Assembly (NCBI GenBank): GCA_027328825.1
Contig: DAHWTK010000004.1
Span: forward strand, 1-27,234
Direction: 5' to 3'
DNA from: Nitrospirota bacterium
GTDB lineage: Bacteria; Nitrospirota; JACRHJ01
Length of the DNA: 27,234 nt
Below are positions 23,785 to 27,234 of this stretch, piece after piece. Within the stretch, counting starts at the first letter, position 1. Every line of letters starts with the position of its first letter. A model generated the notes under the pieces. The model saw nothing but the letters and a program-made list of their open reading frames with translations, was not told the origin of the DNA and searched no databases. Made by a program: the position numbers and the translations under genes.

Positions 23785-25166
23785 TAGACCCGCAAAGCAT
23801 AAAAATAGTCGTAATAGACGATGAAGCGGATATGCTTGAGAACTGCGCCCGGATTATCCGGAAGCTCGGCTATAAATGCATTACCATTCAGAATTCCGCG
23901 TTGGCAGCCGAGATAATCGGACGCGAGATGCCCTCTGTTGTCCTGACGGATTTCGCCATGCCCGGTTTAAACGGCCTGGATCTGCTCCGCATCAGCAAAG
24001 AAATAAATCCTGACGGCATGGTTATCCTTATCAGCGGATATGCCACTATCCCAAACGTAGTAGAAGCAATGAAGGAAGGAGCCTTCGATTATATTGCAAA
24101 ACCGTTTTCCGCCGAACAGCTGAAGGTTGCGCTTGAGAGGGCCGTGAGACACAAGAGCCTCGAGGAAGAGAATCGCTATCTGCGGACTCAACTTGCCCAG
24201 AGTCACGGCATGGATAACATGCTCGGCTCATCCCTTGCAATGAGAAAGGTTTTCGACACGATAAGGAAGGTTTCCGTAACCGATACCAACATCTTGATAT
24301 ACGGCGAGTCTGGCACAGGTAAAGAACTTGTGGCAAGAAGCATACACTCAAACAGCAATCGAAACGAAAAACCATTCGTGCCGGTAGACTGCGCATCACT
24401 CCCGGAAAACCTGCTGGAGTCTGAGCTGTTCGGACATGAAAAAGGAACTTTTACGGGAGCGGATACCACAAGACCGGGGCTTCTTGAGTTTGCAAATGTC
24501 GGGACGTTCTTCCTCGATGAAATAGGCGAGATGGGGCTTAACCTTCAGGCAAAGTTCCTGCGGGTTCTGCAAGAAAGGCAATTCAGGCGGGTTGGCGGCA
24601 GAAAGATGATAGACATCGATATACGTCTTATTGCCGCAACCAACCGCGACCTGGAAGAAGGTGTCCGACAGGGAACTTTCCGCGAGGATCTTTACTATCG
24701 GCTTAACGTAATAAGTATAAAATTGCCTCCGCTCCGGGACCGGGTGGGAGATGTCCCGTTGCTGGCGGATCATTTCCTCAGGGAATTTGCCATTTCTTCA
24801 CAGAACGCTCCATCGGGCATATCGTCAGAGGCCATGAAACTTCTGGAGGAATATGCCTGGCCTGGAAACGTGCGTGAATTGCAGAACGTTATTTCACGCG
24901 CGGTGACACTCTGCGCGGGCGAGATAATCAACCCGGAAGATCTCCCGGAATACGTCAGAAATTCCGCAAAAACCAAGGTGTCCGCAATAAGGGATGGGGT
25001 TTCTTTCAAAGAGTCAAAGAAACGCTGGCTTGTGGATTTTGAGAAAGATTATCTCTCGGATCTATTAGCCAGGAATGGCAACAACATTTCCCGCGCGGCA
25101 AAAGAGGCGGGGATAGACCGAAAGACCATCCACCGCCTCTTGAACAAGTACAAGCTGGACGCTTAG
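23781..25166 (+). CDS. NtrC-family response regulator paired with the heme-sensor kinase
   Basis: 461 aa. Receiver with D57 (VVLTDFAMPG) and K108; AAA+ domain with Walker A GESGTGKE (175-182) and Walker B FFLDEIGE; Fis-type helix-turn-helix at the end (ISRAAKEAGIDRKTIHRLL). The sigma54-contact loop reads GTFTGA (222-227) rather than GAFTGA, keeping the central FTGA. The start is TTG at 23781, overlapping the kinase stop by four bases, with GGAGGGAG upstream. I found no sigma54 promoter nearby that would be its obvious target, so its regulon probably lies elsewhere. Confidence 0.88.
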   Translation: MIDPQSIKIVVIDDEADMLENCARIIRKLGYKCITIQNSALAAEIIGREMPSVVLTDFAMPGLNGLDLLRISKEINPDGMVILISGYATIPNVVEAMKEGAFDYIAKPFSAEQLKVALERAVRHKSLEEENRYLRTQLAQSHGMDNMLGSSLAMRKVFDTIRKVSVTDTNILIYGESGTGKELVARSIHSNSNRNEKPFVPVDCASLPENLLESELFGHEKGTFTGADTTRPGLLEFANVGTFFLDEIGEMGLNLQAKFLRVLQERQFRRVGGRKMIDIDIRLIAATNRDLEEGVRQGTFREDLYYRLNVISIKLPPLRDRVGDVPLLADHFLREFAISSQNAPSGISSEAMKLLEEYAWPGNVRELQNVISRAVTLCAGEIINPEDLPEYVRNSAKTKVSAIRDGVSFKESKKRWLVDFEKDYLSDLLARNGNNISRAAKEAGIDRKTIHRLLNKYKLDA

Positions 25167-25170
25167 CTCT

Positions 25171-25542
25171 TCAGTTATAATTTATTTCCACTTCCTCGGC
25201 CTCCGCAGGAATTTCCTCCTTAACATTGCACTTGGGAGTATATCGCGCACAAAGGGCCTTCTTCACGGCGATAATGTCTTCCCTCGTATACAGATAGGCA
25301 AACCGGAACTGGCACTCTCCCTCCTTTAGTTCCCTGGTAACACAGGAATCATCCGTCGAAGTAACGTGCTCCAGAAGTTTCATTTTTATGCCGTCGGCGT
25401 GGCCGATAAAAAAGGGCTTAAGGCTTCCGTCCTTATGCTTCTTTGATATTTTGTATATGCCGGCCCTGTCATAAACCTTGTTTCTTATAACCCTTTCCTC
25501 AAACGGGAAATATCCATACCATTCTATCTGGAGCTTTCGCAT
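25171..25542 (-). CDS. Small GIY-YIG-like protein with degenerate active site
   Basis: 123 aa, no signal peptide. The order AGIYKI, then FFIGHADG, a helix ending LLEH, and a last helix ending YTPKCN follows the GIY-YIG nuclease layout. The catalytic Arg after YIG appears to be Lys (GIKMKLLEH) and the Glu of the final helix is replaced (VKKALCARYTPKCN), so nuclease activity is doubtful. GAGGAGGTG before the ATG shows it is a translated gene. It lies between the two-component operon and the phage-like genes and may belong to the latter. The fold call is by eye only. Confidence 0.5.
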   Translation of the reverse strand: MRKLQIEWYGYFPFEERVIRNKVYDRAGIYKISKKHKDGSLKPFFIGHADGIKMKLLEHVTSTDDSCVTRELKEGECQFRFAYLYTREDIIAVKKALCARYTPKCNVKEEIPAEAEEVEINYN

Positions 25543-25603
25543 ATCGCACCTCCTCTCACTGTAATAAATCTAACACATGAGAGATAGCGGGGCAAGGAGC
25601 GGA

Positions 25604-26950
25604 CTAATTCAGCACGCTCACATCAATCCAGAGGTTGAACTTCAGCACGGTATTGACGTTTGTTCCGTTCTTTATTTCAACCTGTGCTGCGTATTTCCGG
25701 ACCGGAAGCGCAGTGTCCGACGTGGACAGGTTAATCAGCCCTGAGCCGGTAGAGGCATTTGTAACGTATGTGGTTATGTCCCTCGGTGCAATTGCATAAG
25801 TGGTGTCTGTCGTATTCGCCTTCGCGCCGAACCATACGGTATAGCCCGTGATATTCGTCCCGATAGAATAAGGAATTGAAACGGAATCGCCATATGTTAT
25901 ATGTACGTCGTTGCCCTGGGCTACTGTCTCATAGGATGCCGCGCCCTGGAACGGCAGGATATTAATGCCACTCCCAATACCCCAATTGCCGCTTCCGTGC
26001 TGACTTGCAAGATAATTATTTATGCTCGTGGCGTTGACGTAAATCGTCGTCAGAGTCCTTGTCCCGTTCGTCCAGACGCCGTTTGGCACTCCGGCAACCG
26101 CGTTTGCGTTCCGGAGTATTCCGCCGGACATGTTCGTGAAGCGGTTCCCGTATGTAGTCGTCGGAATCAGGGAAATGGCGTTTGCATTTCTGAGTATCCC
26201 GCCGCTCATGTTCGTGAAGCGGTTCCCGTACGTCATTGTCGGAATCCCGGCTATCGCCTGGGCGTTGCGCTGGACTGCGGTGCTGATGCCACTGAAGGAT
26301 ACGGACAGCGCAGATGACGCCATCCTGCTCGAAATCGCCGCGTCGAGGTAACTTAGTTTGCTGTCCGTGGCAAGCTCCGGATTCGTCGGAATCGCGGAAA
26401 TCGGGGCGTCCAGGTTGCTCAGCCGCGTATCATTTGCCAGGAGCGGGTTGGTCGGAATCGATTCCGTCCGCGTAACCGCACCCGTGATGTTCGTCAGCAT
26501 CGTGCGCGTGGCCACGAATGCCGTGGCGGACCCGGCCAGATTGGAACTCAGGTTGTTGAAGCGCGGGCTGTAGTTCGCGTAATACGTGTCGATATCCCAG
26601 AGCCGCGCCATGTCCGTATACGTCCCGACAATCGTGTTATTGTAGAATATGGCGAGTTTGTAATCTCCGGCGGTAGAAGGCGTGGCCGTAGCGTCGTAAT
26701 CACCCGTGGACTGGTTCCGGAACGTCCACGTCATTGCCGTGGGCGTATCGTTTATCCACGTTTTGGTCGTGAACTTCGAGAGCGTGCAGTTAGTCCTTGC
26801 TGAGCCGTCCGGATTGAACATGTGGAACGCCTCATACATCGGCTTATTCACCGTGAAGTCAGCCAGCGCGTTAATGGACAGGATAAGCGTTATAATTATA
26901 CCTGTCATTCTGAGCGTTGCTGTGAATCTGCTTATCTGATTTCCCATCAT
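25604..26950 (-). CDS. Secreted phage tail/baseplate-like protein with internal repeats
   Basis: 448 aa from the ATG at 26950-26948, which overlaps the preceding stop as ATGA and has GGAAGGTGA upstream; the frame is open further to 27046 but inside the preceding gene. The N terminus has a few positive residues, a hydrophobic core GIIITLILSI and NALA-D, a Sec signal peptide pattern. The next ~110 residues resemble a small beta domain. Two repeat sets follow: two 22-residue units beginning IPTNP, then two nearly identical 26-residue units beginning GNRFTNMSGG plus one decayed unit. The C-terminal ~110 residues (from GNDVHITYGDSVSIPYS) resemble the beta-sandwich of phage upper-baseplate (BppU-like) proteins. 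Rich in Asn and Thr, almost free of Cys. Function is inferred only; a secreted adhesin built from phage parts is the alternative. Confidence 0.55.
   Translation of the reverse strand: MMGNQISRFTATLRMTGIIITLILSINALADFTVNKPMYEAFHMFNPDGSARTNCTLSKFTTKTWINDTPTAMTWTFRNQSTGDYDATATPSTAGDYKLAIFYNNTIVGTYTDMARLWDIDTYYANYSPRFNNLSSNLAGSATAFVATRTMLTNITGAVTRTESIPTNPLLANDTRLSNLDAPISAIPTNPELATDSKLSYLDAAISSRMASSALSVSFSGISTAVQRNAQAIAGIPTMTYGNRFTNMSGGILRNANAISLIPTTTYGNRFTNMSGGILRNANAVAGVPNGVWTNGTRTLTTIYVNATSINNYLASQHGSGNWGIGSGINILPFQGAASYETVAQGNDVHITYGDSVSIPYSIGTNITGYTVWFGAKANTTDTTYAIAPRDITTYVTNASTGSGLINLSTSDTALPVRKYAAQVEIKNGTNVNTVLKFNLWIDVSVLN
26072..26305 (-). repeat. 78-bp in-frame tandem repeats
   Basis: Two close copies (26150-26227 and 26072-26149) and one diverged copy (26228-26305) encode 26-residue units containing GNRFTNMSGGILRNANA. 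The 78-base period keeps the frame, so the repeats are protein repeats, not an intergenic array. Confidence 0.8.
26327..26458 (-). repeat. 66-bp in-frame tandem repeat, two copies
   Basis: 26393-26458 and 26327-26392 encode two 22-residue units, each starting IPTNP and containing a LSxLDAxIS core. They lie upstream of the 78-bp set in the same protein and are more diverged. Confidence 0.65.
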
Positions 26951-27234
26951 TTCACCTTCCAGAGTTCGAGGGTCGTATAAATTTCCGGACTCCCGAAATT
27001 CGCCGCATTGCCCCACGCCCACAAAGCCGTCTGGCTTGTCGTGCACCGATGTTGGACTTTTATCCTCTGCGCCACAGTGGAACTGAAAGTCCCGGACACA
27101 ATCGACCTTGTTGTAACATAAATGCTTCCCGCCGTATCTTCGGAAGTCCCGTATGCGATTGTCGTATATCCGGTAAACTCCGCGTTTAGCGTTTGCACGC
27201 AGGCGCGATGAGTATCTACGGCCATAGCCGGAGC
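26947..27234 (-). CDS. Phage tail-fibre-like C-terminal domain, partial at the right edge
   Basis: At least 95 residues; the frame is open to the window edge, so the N terminus is missing and the ATG at 27225 is probably internal. The end, QHRC followed by NAANFGSPEIYTTLELWKV, matches from memory the jelly-roll-like C-terminal domain common on siphophage and prophage tail or fibre proteins. Its stop overlaps the start of the next gene (ATGA). It is the best evidence for a prophage or prophage remnant continuing to the right. Confidence 0.55.
   Translation of the reverse strand, partial: APAMAVDTHRACVQTLNAEFTGYTTIAYGTSEDTAGSIYVTTRSIVSGTFSSTVAQRIKVQHRCTTSQTALWAWGNAANFGSPEIYTTLELWKVK

Noticed and set aside
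26072..26305. Possible CRISPR-like array
   Set aside because: The repeats are contiguous with no spacers, have a period divisible by three and are read through by a coding frame.

Overview
The window reads as a chromosomal segment from a Gram-negative, hydrogen-oxidising, probably anaerobic or facultatively anaerobic bacterium. The support is a Tat-exported uptake [NiFe] hydrogenase with a membrane cytochrome b, a cytosolic H2-sensing hydrogenase with its own two-component system, NtrC-type activators with a sigma54-type promoter, and a c-heme sensor kinase. Frequent ATA/AGG codons, moderate GC and TTG/GTG starts fit former Deltaproteobacteria or Nitrospirota-like lineages, but I cannot place the organism from this sequence alone.

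Region 1 (1-5320, + strand) is an H2-sensing operon: hoxB/hupU, hoxC/hupV, a soluble PAS histidine kinase (hoxJ/hupT) and an NtrC-family regulator (hoxA/hupR). It follows a good sigma70-type promoter whose -10 lies in a perfect 7-3-7 dyad.

Region 2 (5321-15184, + strand) starts with a 348-bp gap holding a textbook sigma54 promoter (GG-N10-GC), an upstream imperfect dyad suited to an enhancer-binding protein, and a possible second sigma70 promoter. Then come uptake hydrogenase small subunit, large subunit, cytochrome b, maturation endopeptidase, and the complete hypABFCDE set, with short gaps or overlaps throughout. The simplest reading is: H2 is sensed by HoxBC, passed to HoxJ and HoxA, and HoxA drives the sigma54 promoter of the uptake enzyme. 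One Hyp set would build both active sites.

Region 3 (15242-19253, - strand) carries unrelated genes: DNA polymerase I with a degenerate proofreading domain, an NADPH-dependent FMN reductase-like flavoprotein and a DoxX-family membrane protein. Region 4 (19326-25166, + strand) carries a DUF2892 membrane protein, a GT39 membrane glycosyltransferase coupled to a polyprenyl-phosphate GT2 enzyme, and a second two-component pair whose sensor has a periplasmic CXXCH c-heme motif. Region 5 (25171-27234, - strand) holds a degenerate GIY-YIG-like protein and two phage-tail-like genes, one with a Sec signal peptide and internal repeats, suggesting a prophage or prophage remnant running off the right edge.

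The most interesting points are the Asp substitutions in the proximal Fe-S motifs of both hydrogenase small subunits (at different ligand positions), the 14-residue tail after the last active-site motif of the sensor large subunit, and the heme-c sensor kinase. No tRNA, rRNA, CRISPR array or insertion sequence was seen.
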